A stretch of DNA of 55,740 bases. It comes from Pseudomonas fluorescens. Lineage in GTDB: Bacteria; Pseudomonadota; Gammaproteobacteria; Pseudomonadales; Pseudomonadaceae. The translations under genes and the position numbers were made by a program. The notes below the pieces were generated by a model, which had not been told where the DNA came from, made no database searches, and was given only the letters and a program-made list of their open reading frames with translations. Location of the stretch: positions 1 to 55,740 of the forward strand of contig NZ_LACH01000057.1 of the NCBI RefSeq assembly GCF_000968015.1, read 5' to 3'. Numbering within the stretch: position 1 is the stretch's first letter; the number at the start of each line of letters is the position of its first letter. Below, one piece after another: positions 7,569 through 17,009 of this stretch.

Positions 7569-8768
7569 ATGACTGACCACCTCCTCCCAGTGCCTCATAA
7601 ATCGTGGGGCGCCGTATTCGCCATGTCGCTCGCTGCCTTCGTGCTCGTGGCGTCAGAGTTCATGCCCGTCAGCCTGCTGACACCTATTGCCGCAGATCTG
7701 CATATCACCGAGGGGCAAGCCGGCCAGGGAATCTCCGTCTCGGGGCTGTTTGCCTTGTTCACCAGTCTTCTGATCGCATCGGTGGCTACGCGGGTTGAGC
7801 GTAAGCCGCTACTTCTTTCACTGACACTGTTGATGATCCTTTCCGGAACAGTGGTCGCGTTCGCGCCGAACTACTGGGTGTTTATGATCGGCCGCGCGCT
7901 GATCGGTGTTGCGATAGGTGGGTTCTGGTCATTGTCGGCGGCAACCGCCATGCGCTTGGTGCCTGATGACCAAATCACTCGCGCAATGGCAATCGTCAAC
8001 GGCGGCAACGCTTTGGCGACAGTGATTGCAGCGCCTTTGGGCAGTTTTCTCGGTGCCTTGATCGGCTGGCGCGGGGCATTCTTGTGCGTCATTCCGGTCG
8101 CGGTAGTCGCCTCTGTCTGGCTTTTGTTTAGCCTTCCAGCGATGAAGTCGCAAAGCGCTTCAGCCGCTGGAAATGTCTTCAGGTTGATGAAGAGCCTACC
8201 GGTCGCGTTAGGCATGGTGGCGGTCAGTGTCTTCTTCATGGGCCAGTTCATGCTGTTTACCTATTTGCGCCCGTTCCTTGAAACGGTCACGCACGTCAGT
8301 GTTTCCATGTTGTCGCTGATGTTGCTTGTCCTGGGTCTGGCGGGCCTCGCGGGAACCTTCTTGATTGAAGCGTTCTTGAAAAATGGCCTGCATCGAACCC
8401 TCGTCGTCATCCCGATCTTGATGGCGGTGATTGCACTGGCGCTTGTTTCATTCGGTAGCTCGGTGGCCACCACGACTGTCTTGCTTGGCCTCTGGGGCCT
8501 GGTTGCGACTGCTGCGCCCGTGGGATGGTGGACATGGTTGGCAAGAACGTTACCAGACGCTGCTGAAGCGGGAGGCGGCTTAATGGTGGCGATCATCCAA
8601 CTGGCCATTGCGTCTGGTGCAACCATTGGCGGGCTGGTCTTTGACGTAAGCGGCTATCGAGCGACCTTCGAGTTAAGCGCGACTTTGCTGGGCGTGGCGG
8701 CCGCTCTAGCATTCCTGGCTGCTCGCGCAGCATCACAAGAGCCTCTTGCATCGGCAAACATCGCTTGA
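7569..8768 (+). CDS. MFS exporter, NepI-like
   Basis: A 399-residue 12-helix major facilitator of the DHA1 drug/sugar efflux branch. Stretches such as SEFMPVSLLTPIAADL, GGFWSLSAATAMRLVP, APLGSFLGALIGWR and APVGWWTWLARTLP closely resemble E. coli NepI, a purine-ribonucleoside exporter, so nucleoside-like or small polar compounds are plausible cargo. AGGA lies upstream of the ATG. It shares direction with the exported hydrolase in front and is probably under the same AraC regulator. Specificity is inferred from remembered family resemblance only. Confidence 0.88.
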   Translation: MTDHLLPVPHKSWGAVFAMSLAAFVLVASEFMPVSLLTPIAADLHITEGQAGQGISVSGLFALFTSLLIASVATRVERKPLLLSLTLLMILSGTVVAFAPNYWVFMIGRALIGVAIGGFWSLSAATAMRLVPDDQITRAMAIVNGGNALATVIAAPLGSFLGALIGWRGAFLCVIPVAVVASVWLLFSLPAMKSQSASAAGNVFRLMKSLPVALGMVAVSVFFMGQFMLFTYLRPFLETVTHVSVSMLSLMLLVLGLAGLAGTFLIEAFLKNGLHRTLVVIPILMAVIALALVSFGSSVATTTVLLGLWGLVATAAPVGWWTWLARTLPDAAEAGGGLMVAIIQLAIASGATIGGLVFDVSGYRATFELSATLLGVAAALAFLAARAASQEPLASANIA

Positions 8769-8775
8769 AATTACC

Positions 8776-8805
8776 AAGACACGCCAAGGCATGTCTTGTG
8801 GTTTA
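8776..8805 (+). terminator. Weak hairpin terminator after the MFS gene
   Basis: Just after the stop codon, AAGACA-c-GCC-aa-GGC-a-TGTCTT (8776-8797) forms an interrupted stem and is followed by GTGGTTTAG. The T tract is poor. It lies between convergent genes, where a terminator is expected. Confidence 0.35.
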
Positions 8806-8925
8806 GATTGAGCACACGCTTGGACGTTGGACGTTACGGTCAGCGTGCAGCTCGGTGAAGAATGACCCGATGCGCAGATTTCATTACCAATACCGAGGAA
8901 TGCTTTTCGAGCCTGGGAGCTTCGA

Positions 8926-9855
8926 TCAATTGGCTATTTTGCCATGGAGATCGCGGGAAGCTCCTTCGAGGGTTTTCCATAGGCTGCGCATCGTAGGGTT
9001 CTCATTGGTGATGGAGCAGTAGGAGCGTATCTCCAGTCGTGTACTCCATTCATCACCACCCGCTTTTACCAACTGACCTCGCTGAAGCTCGTCAATGACA
9101 GCGCTTTGTGGCAACCATGCCACGCCATACCCCTCTATCGCCATGCGCATCAAAAGCATCGCCATGTCTGCCTCATAGCACCGCTCCAGAACACTGACAC
9201 TTGGGCCATTTTTGATGACTATGTCTGCGACGCGGCCTAAAAAAGTTGTGGCCGTATAGGCGAGGTAAGGCACGGCTTTAGCTGAGGTGCCGGGCAAGCG
9301 ATACAGCGGTTGTCCGTTGTTGTCAGGGGCACACAACGGAATAAAGGCGTCATGTCCCAACGTCAGGCAACCGAATTTTTCCGGGTCTAGAAGAATGGGT
9401 GCCAAGGGATGATGGTAGACGATCATCAGATCGCAACTCCCCTCCTCCAAGGCTATAACGGCGTCATGAATGTTCGCTGCAACGACTCGGGCGTTGAACT
9501 GCCCATTGTGCTGCTGAAATTGGGTTAGCCATTTCGGTAGAAACGTCATTGAAAGGCTGTGGCCAGCAGTGACCTGGATGGATCGCCCGGGCATTCGCTC
9601 AACCTCTCGCAGGGCTGAACGCAGTCTCAATAATCCCGCCAATGCCTCGCGGCCCTCTTCACAAAAACTTCGCCCCGCCGGCGTGAGCTGAACGGGATAC
9701 GTTCCGCGATCCACCAACTCTGCTCCGACCCATTCCTCAAGTGATCGTATGCGACGCGACAGTGCTGACTGGGTCACGCACCGTACTTCCGCAGCACGAG
9801 AAAAGTTTTTCCACTCGGAAATCGCTAAAAGATCATCTAACCATTTGATTTGCAT
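8926..9855 (-). CDS. LysR-family regulator, HypT/YjiE-like
   Basis: A 309-residue LysR regulator: N-terminal winged helix (residues 1-60, FSRAAEVRCVTQSALSRRIR) and a periplasmic-binding-like effector domain (residues ~90-295). The start MQIKWLDDLLAISEWKNFSRAAE and the RGTYPVQLTPAG motif resemble the YjiE/HypT subgroup. It is divergent from a dicarboxylate/amino-acid symporter and a racemase fusion across a 229-base intergenic region, so it probably controls these. The effector is more likely an amino acid than hypochlorite in this setting, but that is inference. Confidence 0.9.
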   Translation of the reverse strand: MQIKWLDDLLAISEWKNFSRAAEVRCVTQSALSRRIRSLEEWVGAELVDRGTYPVQLTPAGRSFCEEGREALAGLLRLRSALREVERMPGRSIQVTAGHSLSMTFLPKWLTQFQQHNGQFNARVVAANIHDAVIALEEGSCDLMIVYHHPLAPILLDPEKFGCLTLGHDAFIPLCAPDNNGQPLYRLPGTSAKAVPYLAYTATTFLGRVADIVIKNGPSVSVLERCYEADMAMLLMRMAIEGYGVAWLPQSAVIDELQRGQLVKAGGDEWSTRLEIRSYCSITNENPTMRSLWKTLEGASRDLHGKIAN

Positions 9856-10084
9856 AACGGCACCTCATGCCCCGAATGCGCAGTGTACTGCGCCTCAGTC
9901 AGGGCGAAGCAGCAGTTTCGAAAACTATTCCAAAAGCGCATGAGGCTATCGGGATTACTCATCACGACGTTTCAAACCCGCCCCTAGAATCGTAAACGTT
10001 GAAGCGACGCCAGAGCGCCTCGACCCAATGACACTTGTCTCCTGCCAAGTAAAAAAAGCAAAAAAACCACTTGAGGAAAGCTCC

Positions 10085-11374
10085 GTGAAGAAAAATAAAC
10101 TTCCACGTCGGATCGCAATTGGCATCGCCTCAGGCGTGCTCGTCGGTTGGGCGTGCCACCATTTCGCAGGGAGCGAACAAAGCGCCAAAGAGATCGCCTC
10201 TTACTTCTCGATGGTCACCGATATCTTTTTACGCATGATCAAGATGATCATCGCGCCTCTGGTATTCGCCACCTTGGTCGGCGGCATCGCGAGTATGGGT
10301 AACTCCCGCTCCGTTGGCCGGATTGGCCTGAGAGCCATGGCCTGGTTCGTCACCGCTTCGGTGATCTCGCTGACAATCGGCATGGGCCTGGTCAACCTGT
10401 TCCAACCGGGTGCGGGACTGAACATGGAGGTTGTCCAGCATGCGACAAGTCCCGTGGTGGTCAACACCGGGGATTTCAGTCTCAAGGTTTTCATCAGTCA
10501 CGTGTTTCCCCGCAGCATTGCTGAAGCAATGGCCAACAACGAAATCCTGCAAATCGTGGTGTTCTCGTTGTTCTTCGGGTTCGCCTTGGCGGGTGTGAAG
10601 CGAGCGGGTTACACAACGATTGTCGATGGCATCGAAGAGCTGGCCAAGGTGATGTTCAAGGTCACTGACTTCGTCATGGCCTTCGCGCCAATTGGAGTAT
10701 TCGCAGCCATCGCATCGGCTATCACCACGCAAGGTCTCGGCTTGATAGTCGATTACGGAAAACTGATTGCCGAGTTCTACTTGGGCATTGTGATTCTGTG
10801 GTGCGTGTTGTTCGCTGCCGGCTACCTGTTCCTGGGTCGCTCAGTGTTTACCTTGGGCAAGCTCATTCGCGAACCCGTCCTCCTCGCATTTTCCACTGCC
10901 AGCAGCGAATCCGCTTACCCGAAAACCATGGAGGCACTGGAGAAATTTGGTGCGCCCAAGCGCGTATCCAGCTTCGTCCTTCCGTTGGGGTACTCATTCA
11001 ATCTTGATGGTTCGATGATGTATCAAGCGTTCGCCATCATGTTCATTGCTCAGGCCTACAACGTCGACTTGAGCTTCACACAGCAACTGCTCATCTTGCT
11101 GACGCTGATGATCACCAGCAAGGGAATGGCGGGTGTAGCCCGAGCCTCGGTGGTCGTGGTGGCGGCTACGTTACCCATGTTCAATCTTCCCGAAGCCGGC
11201 ATTTTGCTGATCCTTGGCATTGACCAATTCCTTGATATGGCCAGGACTGCCACCAACGTGGTTGGCAACAGCATAGCGACGGCTGTGGTTGCCAAATCAG
11301 AGCCACATGAAGAGCCTGAAGATGCGCCCGGCGCTGCATCTCCGCGCCCAAATCACACCGTAGCCACCGCCTGA
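10085..11374 (+). CDS. Dicarboxylate/amino-acid:cation symporter (DAACS)
   Basis: A 429-residue secondary transporter of the GltP/DctA family. The serine-rich reentrant loop reads FSTASSESAYPKTMEALEKFG, followed by PLGYSFNLDGSMMYQAF, and the second loop is SKGMAGVARASVV, all diagnostic for the family. I chose the GTG at 10085, which has TTGAGGAAAG upstream; the longer reading frame lacks a ribosome site and a family match. AAGAAAAA at 10088-10095 is an AAnAAnAA motif of the Hfq/Crc type just inside the gene. The next gene, 10 bases on, is an aspartate/glutamate-type racemase, so the natural substrate may be aspartate, glutamate or a D-form. Confidence 0.92.
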   Translation: MKKNKLPRRIAIGIASGVLVGWACHHFAGSEQSAKEIASYFSMVTDIFLRMIKMIIAPLVFATLVGGIASMGNSRSVGRIGLRAMAWFVTASVISLTIGMGLVNLFQPGAGLNMEVVQHATSPVVVNTGDFSLKVFISHVFPRSIAEAMANNEILQIVVFSLFFGFALAGVKRAGYTTIVDGIEELAKVMFKVTDFVMAFAPIGVFAAIASAITTQGLGLIVDYGKLIAEFYLGIVILWCVLFAAGYLFLGRSVFTLGKLIREPVLLAFSTASSESAYPKTMEALEKFGAPKRVSSFVLPLGYSFNLDGSMMYQAFAIMFIAQAYNVDLSFTQQLLILLTLMITSKGMAGVARASVVVVAATLPMFNLPEAGILLILGIDQFLDMARTATNVVGNSIATAVVAKSEPHEEPEDAPGAASPRPNHTVATA

Positions 11375-11384
11375 GAACCGAATC

Positions 11385-12866
11385 ATGAAAGGTAAATCAA
11401 AGCCGTCCAGCGGGTCATCGTTCGCTCGCAAACTGGGTATCGTCGGCGGGCTTGGCTCACTGGCCGGCGGCGATCTGTTCTACAAATTGGTGAAGTCCAG
11501 AGCTGTTTTGGAGGATCAAGGTCGCTATCACTTTCTGTTTGAACAACACCCCTTCAAAGACGTGCTGACGCCCCTTGATCAGGGTGCCAGCATGACCTCC
11601 AGGAAGTTCTACGTATTTCAGGTTTGCCAGACGTTCGAGGCGAGCGAAGTCAATGCAGTCTTACTGCCTTGTTTTGCCAGTCACACCTTTCGGGAGGAGA
11701 TCCAGGAGGAAATCGGGATACCCGTTCTGGATATGATGGCGGCGTTACGAAAGCACGTGGATCATGTCGCTGCACCCGGCACAACACTGGGCATTATCGC
11801 GTCCGACTATGTCAGGTACTCCGGGTTGTTTGAGCGCTATTTCAGCACTGATTTCAAGCTCGTTTATCCGAACGATAACGAGCAATCTGGCTTGATGGAC
11901 GCCATGTACGGGGTTAACGGCATCAAAGATGGATTCCTTGACGGGGTACCACTCGAATGTGTTTATCAGGCCTGCCTGTCGCTTCAGGATCAGGGGGCCA
12001 CCATCATCCTGCCTGGCATGACTGAGCTATCGTTGGTCTGCGGTGATCTTCAACGGCGTGGCTTGACTGTCCTGGATATCAACGAGATTTATGCCGCTTT
12101 CGCCACCTTGGAGAAAGGCCATTCGACCCGTCCGCCTTTCAAGCTTGGGATCGTGGGTGGAGTTGGGCCAGCGGCAACGGTCGACTTCATGGGTAAGGTT
12201 GTGGCGCACACACCGGCAGGTCGCGATCAGGAACACATCAAAATGGTGGTGGAACAGAACCCCCAAATCCCTGATCGCACAGCCAACCTGCTGTACGACG
12301 AAACTGATCCGACGATGGCGATGTACGCAACGTGCAAGCGACTGGAAAGTGCCGGCGCCAATGCCATCGCGATTCCGTGCAACACAGCTCACGCCTTTGT
12401 TGAGCGCATCCAGGCGCACCTGCGTGTGCCTATTGTGAATATGCTGACTGAAACGGTAGAGGCTATCGTACAGCGGTACGGTGCTGGCAAAACCGTCGGG
12501 CTGCTAGCGACGTCCGGCACCATCAAAAGTCAGGTTTATCACGAGGCTGCTCGCCGAGCAGGCCTTCAAATAATTGTCCCAGGCGTGGATTACCAAGCGT
12601 TGGTTATGGAGGCAATTTACGGAGCGCACGGCATCAAAGCAGGTTTCACCGAGGGCATCTGCAAAGACCAGCTCCTGACCGTCGCCGAGCACTTATGTGA
12701 ATTGGGCGCTGATGTACTCATCCTGGGATGTACGGAGCTACCTCTGGTGCTTGAGCATAGCGAATCCTTCATGATTAAAAATCATGAGGTCGCACTGGTT
12801 GACCCGACAACCATTTTGGCATTGAAGTGCATTGAGCTTGCCCGAGTAGCGCTCAGTACACCGTAG
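11385..12866 (+). CDS. Tandem-domain aspartate/glutamate racemase family protein
   Basis: 493 residues holding two aspartate racemase-like domains, about twice the usual length. Each begins with the family start motif: KLGIVGGLGSLAGGDLFY (residue ~16) and KLGIVGGVGPAATVDFMG (residue ~252). The C-terminal domain keeps both catalytic cysteines (IPCNTAHAF and LGCTELPLV). The N-terminal domain keeps the first (LPCFASHTF) but has Met in place of the second (LPGMTELSLV), so it cannot use the normal two-base mechanism and may be structural, regulatory or one-base. The gene follows a symporter by 10 bases and precedes a strong terminator, forming a two-gene unit probably for racemising imported aspartate, glutamate or a related acid. 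Confidence 0.9.
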   Translation: MKGKSKPSSGSSFARKLGIVGGLGSLAGGDLFYKLVKSRAVLEDQGRYHFLFEQHPFKDVLTPLDQGASMTSRKFYVFQVCQTFEASEVNAVLLPCFASHTFREEIQEEIGIPVLDMMAALRKHVDHVAAPGTTLGIIASDYVRYSGLFERYFSTDFKLVYPNDNEQSGLMDAMYGVNGIKDGFLDGVPLECVYQACLSLQDQGATIILPGMTELSLVCGDLQRRGLTVLDINEIYAAFATLEKGHSTRPPFKLGIVGGVGPAATVDFMGKVVAHTPAGRDQEHIKMVVEQNPQIPDRTANLLYDETDPTMAMYATCKRLESAGANAIAIPCNTAHAFVERIQAHLRVPIVNMLTETVEAIVQRYGAGKTVGLLATSGTIKSQVYHEAARRAGLQIIVPGVDYQALVMEAIYGAHGIKAGFTEGICKDQLLTVAEHLCELGADVLILGCTELPLVLEHSESFMIKNHEVALVDPTTILALKCIELARVALSTP

Positions 12867-12900
12867 AAAACAGCCGCCGACACGTCAGCACCGATAACAG

Positions 12901-12928
12901 AAACGCCGCTCAGTGAGCGGCGTTTTTT
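12901..12928 (+). terminator. Intrinsic terminator after the racemase gene
   Basis: An 11-bp perfect stem, AAACGCCGCTC (12901-12911) with GAGCGGCGTTT (12915-12925), closes a 3-base loop and runs into a T tract ending at 12928. It clearly ends the plus-strand racemase transcript. It may also serve the convergent sulfur operon, although the T tract on that strand is only three bases. Confidence 0.85.
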
Positions 12929-12965
12929 GTGGAATAGGCACCCTTTCAGCTGTTGGCGGTGGCCC

Positions 12966-15719
12966 CTAGTTTTCCATAGCCGCAAACCCGCGCTGCAGGT
13001 CCTCAATCAACGACTCGACATCCTCAAGCCCGATATGCAGCCTCAGTACTGGATTCAATGAACGATCCGCAGCACTGTCGCGATCCGTGGTATCGGCGAC
13101 GGTGATCAGGCTTTCGTAGCCGCCCCAGGAAGCGCCGAGCCCAAACAACTGCAGCGAATCAATAAAGCGTTCGACGTAGGTCGGGTCTGCATCGCGCAGC
13201 TCGAAGGACAGCAAACCATTGCTGCCATTGAAGTCGCGCTGCCACAGGGCGTGACCGGGATGATCGGGCAACGCTGGATGGAACACCCGTTTCACCTGTG
13301 GTTGCGCTTGCAGCCAATGAGCGATTTCCAGCGCCTGGCGCTCGTGCACTTCCAGTCGCGGTGCCAGGGTTCGTGCGCCGCGCAGCACCAGGTAGGCATC
13401 GTCGGGGCTGACCGTGGCGCCAAAGGTGTCGCCCATGGACGCCAGCGGTTGCCACACGTCTTGTCGGGTGCAGACGCTGCCCATGACCACGTCGCTGTGG
13501 CCACACAGGTACTTGGTCAACGCCATGATCGAGATGTCCGCGCCGAGGGCCAGCGGTCGGTACAGGTAACCCGAGCCCCAGGTGTTGTCGACGGCCAGGA
13601 GAATGCCTCGCGGTTTGCACAGGGCGGCGATGGCCGGCAAGTCGCAGAGTTCATACAGCAAGGAGCCCGGCACTTCGGTGTAGACCATTTTGGTGTTGGC
13701 TTGCAGTTGCGTTTGCAGGCCGCTGCCATCCGGCGCGAAGTAGCTGACCTGAATGCCGAACGGCTCAAGAAACTCACGGGCCAGCCGCCGCACGGGGGCG
13801 TAGACCGCGTCGCTGATCACTACGTGATCGCCGGGCCGCAGGTAGGCCAGGAAGGTCTGCGCGATCGCCGCCAGCCCGGTGCCGAACAAGCGCGTGCGGT
13901 AACCGCCTTCCAGCTCCGTCACCAGATCTTCCAGGGCGAAGGCCGTCGGATTGCCTCGGGCACCATAGCTCAAGACCCGCTCGCTATCACGGCGAGCACG
14001 GGCGTCGCGCATTTGCGCCAGGTTATCGAACAGCACCGTGCTCAACCGCGTGACCGGCACGTTGACTGCCCGACCGCCACTGCCCTGTTCGGTGCGCGCC
14101 GAATGGACCAGACGCGTACGCACCCTGTCATCGCGAGGCACTGTGACGCGCAGCGGCTTGAGACTGGCAATCTCGTCGTCGCTCATCTGCGCCAGCAAAC
14201 CGATTTCCCAGGCCAGGTACTGACGCGCCGCGTCCTTGTTGCCGGCGTGACGGTCGTGGGTGAAGAACAGAAAATCGATGCACTGCTGATCGGAAGGCGT
14301 GGTCGAATTTTCCTGCACCGCGGCCCCCTCTGCACGCCAGGCATCGATCCCGCCGTCCAGCAGCCGGACTTGAAGGCGCTGACGTTCCGGCAGCTCCAGC
14401 GCCGCGAAAGCAGCCAGCAAAGGATCATCGGCGACCAACACCAGTGGCCGTTGCTCACCGGCTACTTCAGACGCCAGCAACGAGCGAATCGACCAACGCG
14501 ACCCGGCAATATGCCCCTTGCGATAAGTCATGCTCGGTCGTAGATCAATCAGCGCAACGGCGTCGTCCTTCAGTGCATCAGCCAGCCCCAGCGCCGTGAT
14601 CACTGGCAACGCCTCGTGAGCGATCACCTCAAGCGCGGGCAACACCAGACCACTGCTCACCCCGCCTGCCAGCACATAGGCCTCATGCCCCAACTGCCGC
14701 AACCAACTGGCAATGATCGGTGCCCGCACACCATCACTGTCGAACAGCACCAACCGCGCCTGACGCACGCCGACATACAGATCGGTGGATTGAATCAACT
14801 GCCCGCCCGGTGTGTGTTGCGCACCCGACAGACTGCCCGCGGCAAACTCCTCGGCGGTGCGTACATCGCACAAAAACAGGCTGCGACCGGCCTCCTTGGC
14901 CCATTGTTCAACCTGCGCCGCCTCAACGGTCTTCACACCGGCGCGTTCTGCCAGTTGCGCAGCCGCGAGTCGCTGCCCCGGCAAGGTGCCAGAGGACACC
15001 TCCTCGGCATAACGTCGGGTGCTGCCATGCTCCAGCTGAAAATCTTCCAGATACCAACCCTGGGTTCCGTTTTCCAACGCGTAGACCGGGTTCTTCAACC
15101 CCAGATTGATCAACGTCTGGGCCCCGATAATGCTGCGGGTCCGACCGGCACAATTGACCACGATCGGCGTGCTTTCGTCCGGCACCAGATCGTGGACGCG
15201 ATAGCCCAGCTCGCCATTCGGGCAGCACACCGAGCCCGGAATGGTCATCTTGCGATATTCATCGAACGGCCGACCGTCGAGCACCACCAGCGGCTCGCCT
15301 CGGGCTTGCCATTCGGCCAGTTGCTGCGCGGTGACATGCGGCGTATGGCTGGCCTCTTCGACCAATTCACCGAAGGCCTTGGAAGGCACATGCACCCCGG
15401 CAAACAGCTGGAACCCGGCAGCCTGCCAGCCATCGGCACCGCCATCGAGCACATGCACCTGGCTATATCCGAGCGCCTGCAAACGCTGAGCGGAACGCGC
15501 CGCGACATCCCCGCCGTCCTGGTCATAGATCACCAGCCGAACCTGAGGATTCGGCGCCAGTCGCCGGACCTCCAACTCCAGACGGCTATAGGGCAGATTC
15601 ACCCCGAAAAACAGGTGAGCTTCGCCATATTGGCCGTGCTCGCGCACGTCAAACAGGGCAATTTCCTGCCCGTCGAACAGCCACTGCTGCAATTGCCCTG
15701 GAGTTACGGTCTGGCTCAT
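12966..15719 (-). CDS. Four-rhodanese / cystathionine beta-lyase-type PLP fusion
   Basis: A 917-residue fusion. Residues 1-~470 hold four rhodanese-like repeats. Only repeat 2 has the catalytic loop Cys (VVNCAGRTRS, Cys190); repeats 1, 3 and 4 have Asp or Ala there (VIYDQDGGD, VLFDSDGVR, VLVADDP). Residues ~525-917 form a Cys/Met-metabolism PLP enzyme of the cystathionine beta-lyase type, with the PLP-binding DNTWGSGYLY (Asp711) and TKYLCGHSDVVMG (Lys736). A C-S lyase joined to a sulfur carrier suggests that persulfide or sulfane sulfur released by lysis passes straight to Cys190. It is the last gene of the ten-gene operon, 23 bases after the glutathione transferase gene. The substrate is unknown; S-substituted cysteine, cystine or lanthionine-like compounds fit. 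Confidence 0.9.
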   Translation of the reverse strand: MSQTVTPGQLQQWLFDGQEIALFDVREHGQYGEAHLFFGVNLPYSRLELEVRRLAPNPQVRLVIYDQDGGDVAARSAQRLQALGYSQVHVLDGGADGWQAAGFQLFAGVHVPSKAFGELVEEASHTPHVTAQQLAEWQARGEPLVVLDGRPFDEYRKMTIPGSVCCPNGELGYRVHDLVPDESTPIVVNCAGRTRSIIGAQTLINLGLKNPVYALENGTQGWYLEDFQLEHGSTRRYAEEVSSGTLPGQRLAAAQLAERAGVKTVEAAQVEQWAKEAGRSLFLCDVRTAEEFAAGSLSGAQHTPGGQLIQSTDLYVGVRQARLVLFDSDGVRAPIIASWLRQLGHEAYVLAGGVSSGLVLPALEVIAHEALPVITALGLADALKDDAVALIDLRPSMTYRKGHIAGSRWSIRSLLASEVAGEQRPLVLVADDPLLAAFAALELPERQRLQVRLLDGGIDAWRAEGAAVQENSTTPSDQQCIDFLFFTHDRHAGNKDAARQYLAWEIGLLAQMSDDEIASLKPLRVTVPRDDRVRTRLVHSARTEQGSGGRAVNVPVTRLSTVLFDNLAQMRDARARRDSERVLSYGARGNPTAFALEDLVTELEGGYRTRLFGTGLAAIAQTFLAYLRPGDHVVISDAVYAPVRRLAREFLEPFGIQVSYFAPDGSGLQTQLQANTKMVYTEVPGSLLYELCDLPAIAALCKPRGILLAVDNTWGSGYLYRPLALGADISIMALTKYLCGHSDVVMGSVCTRQDVWQPLASMGDTFGATVSPDDAYLVLRGARTLAPRLEVHERQALEIAHWLQAQPQVKRVFHPALPDHPGHALWQRDFNGSNGLLSFELRDADPTYVERFIDSLQLFGLGASWGGYESLITVADTTDRDSAADRSLNPVLRLHIGLEDVESLIEDLQRGFAAMEN

Positions 15720-15742
15720 GAGAGTCCCGTTTGAAAAAAGAG

Positions 15743-16399
15743 TTATTGAAGCGCCAGAGAGCGCTCGTTGGCGGCGATTTCACGACCCTTCGCATACGCA
15801 CGCTGAATGGCCGGTCGCGCCTTGAGGCGTTCGCGCCAGGCATGGACATGCGGGTAGTCCGCCAGGTCCTGGCCCTGTCGCAACGGCTGGATCCACGGAA
15901 AGATAGCCATGTCGGCGATGGAATATTCCCCCGCGACAAAGGGCACTTCGGATAAGCGCGCTTCCAGAACCTTGTACAGGCGCGTCGCTTCGGCATTGAG
16001 CAGGTCCAGAGCGAACGCAATCGGTTCCGGAGCCTTCTCCTTGAACAGCTGTAACTGACTCAGGTACGGGGTGATATGCCCCACCTGCCAGAACAGCCAT
16101 TCCTGAACTTTCTGTCGCTCGGCACTGCCGGTCGCCGGCAGGAAACGCCCGGCCTTGTCGGCCAGGTAATTGAGGATGGCGCCGGACTCGAACAGGTTCA
16201 GCGGCTCGCTTAAGCCTTGCGGCGCATGGTCGACAATCGCCGGAATCCGCCCATTGGCGCTGATGCGCTGGAACACTGCCTGCTTCTGCTCGCCTGCACG
16301 GATGTTGACCGGCAGCAGGCGGTACTCAAGCGCCAGCTCTTCAAGCAGGATGCCGATCTTCAAGCCATTGCCAGTCGGCCAGTAATACAGATCGATCAT
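15743..16399 (-). CDS. Glutathione transferase, YfcG/YghU (Nu-class)-like
   Basis: A 218-residue GST with thioredoxin-fold N domain (MIDLYYWPTGNGLKIGILLEE, then NGRIPAIVD and ESGAILNYLADK) and helical C domain. The TGNGLK motif and ESGAI are typical of the Nu class, whose members reduce disulfides with glutathione rather than conjugate electrophiles. Its ATG overlaps the thiol dioxygenase stop by 4 bases, so the two are coupled. In this operon it could reduce a mixed or symmetrical disulfide substrate or protect thiol intermediates. That role is inferred from context. Confidence 0.88.
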   Translation of the reverse strand: MIDLYYWPTGNGLKIGILLEELALEYRLLPVNIRAGEQKQAVFQRISANGRIPAIVDHAPQGLSEPLNLFESGAILNYLADKAGRFLPATGSAERQKVQEWLFWQVGHITPYLSQLQLFKEKAPEPIAFALDLLNAEATRLYKVLEARLSEVPFVAGEYSIADMAIFPWIQPLRQGQDLADYPHVHAWRERLKARPAIQRAYAKGREIAANERSLALQ

Positions 16400-16992
16400 G
16401 CGTAGGCCTTGATCGACGGTGCCATTTGCGAGGCGTTGTAATTGAGAATGCGCCCGTCGGCTTCCACGCCGTAGCGACCATTGAGGGACTCCAGTGGCAA
16501 ACCGTACAGGTGGAAATGCAGGGTCGCCTGCTCGCCCTCGACACGAATGCCGTGCAGGTCTTCGCCGAGAAACGAGATGGAGGTGCCGGGTTGCACAATC
16601 ACTTCCTTTTCCAGGTGCAAGGTGGTGAAACCGGGCTCGCGGCCTTCGTCATCACGACGGTAGACGTAGTTGATTTCCTGGCCTTCGATGGCACTGATAA
16701 TCGCCCAGGTTTCATGGTTATGCGGGATGGTGCTTTTGCCCGGCAACAGCGAGTTCAGGTACAGCGTCGGCGTGTCGCCGTCGTCATTCAGACGGTAGCG
16801 GAACGCGGTGCTACCCTGCCCCGGTACCGGCGCGGGAAACTCGTCGAAGTTGAACAGGTCGCGGCGCTCGGCCAGGGATTCGAGCAAGGAAACGATTTCC
16901 ACCAGCGCGGCGCGGTCGACGCCCCGTTGATGGATGACGCGGATTTTCTTCAGGAAATCCTCGATGACGGCGGCACGGTTAACGGTACTCAT
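16396..16992 (-). CDS. Cupin thiol dioxygenase (cysteine dioxygenase family)
   Basis: A 198-residue cupin. The metal site reads HNHETWAIISAIEG (two His and Glu spacing near residue 92) with the third ligand in EDLHGIRVEG. This matches cysteine dioxygenase-type enzymes, which use Fe(II) and O2 to turn a thiol into a sulfinate. Bacterial members act on cysteine, 3-mercaptopropionate or other small thiols, and I cannot tell which here. It lies 17 bases after the ABC ATPase gene and overlaps the GST gene. Its presence is the strongest sign that the operon handles a thiol. Confidence 0.85.
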   Translation of the reverse strand: MSTVNRAAVIEDFLKKIRVIHQRGVDRAALVEIVSLLESLAERRDLFNFDEFPAPVPGQGSTAFRYRLNDDGDTPTLYLNSLLPGKSTIPHNHETWAIISAIEGQEINYVYRRDDEGREPGFTTLHLEKEVIVQPGTSISFLGEDLHGIRVEGEQATLHFHLYGLPLESLNGRYGVEADGRILNYNASQMAPSIKAYA

Positions 16993-17009
16993 GAACAGGC
17001 TCCTCGGTA

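Noticed and set aside
14616..15734. A 372-codon plus-strand frame opposite the rhodanese-lyase fusion
   Set aside because: Shadow frame; the opposite strand has clear rhodanese motifs and no break.
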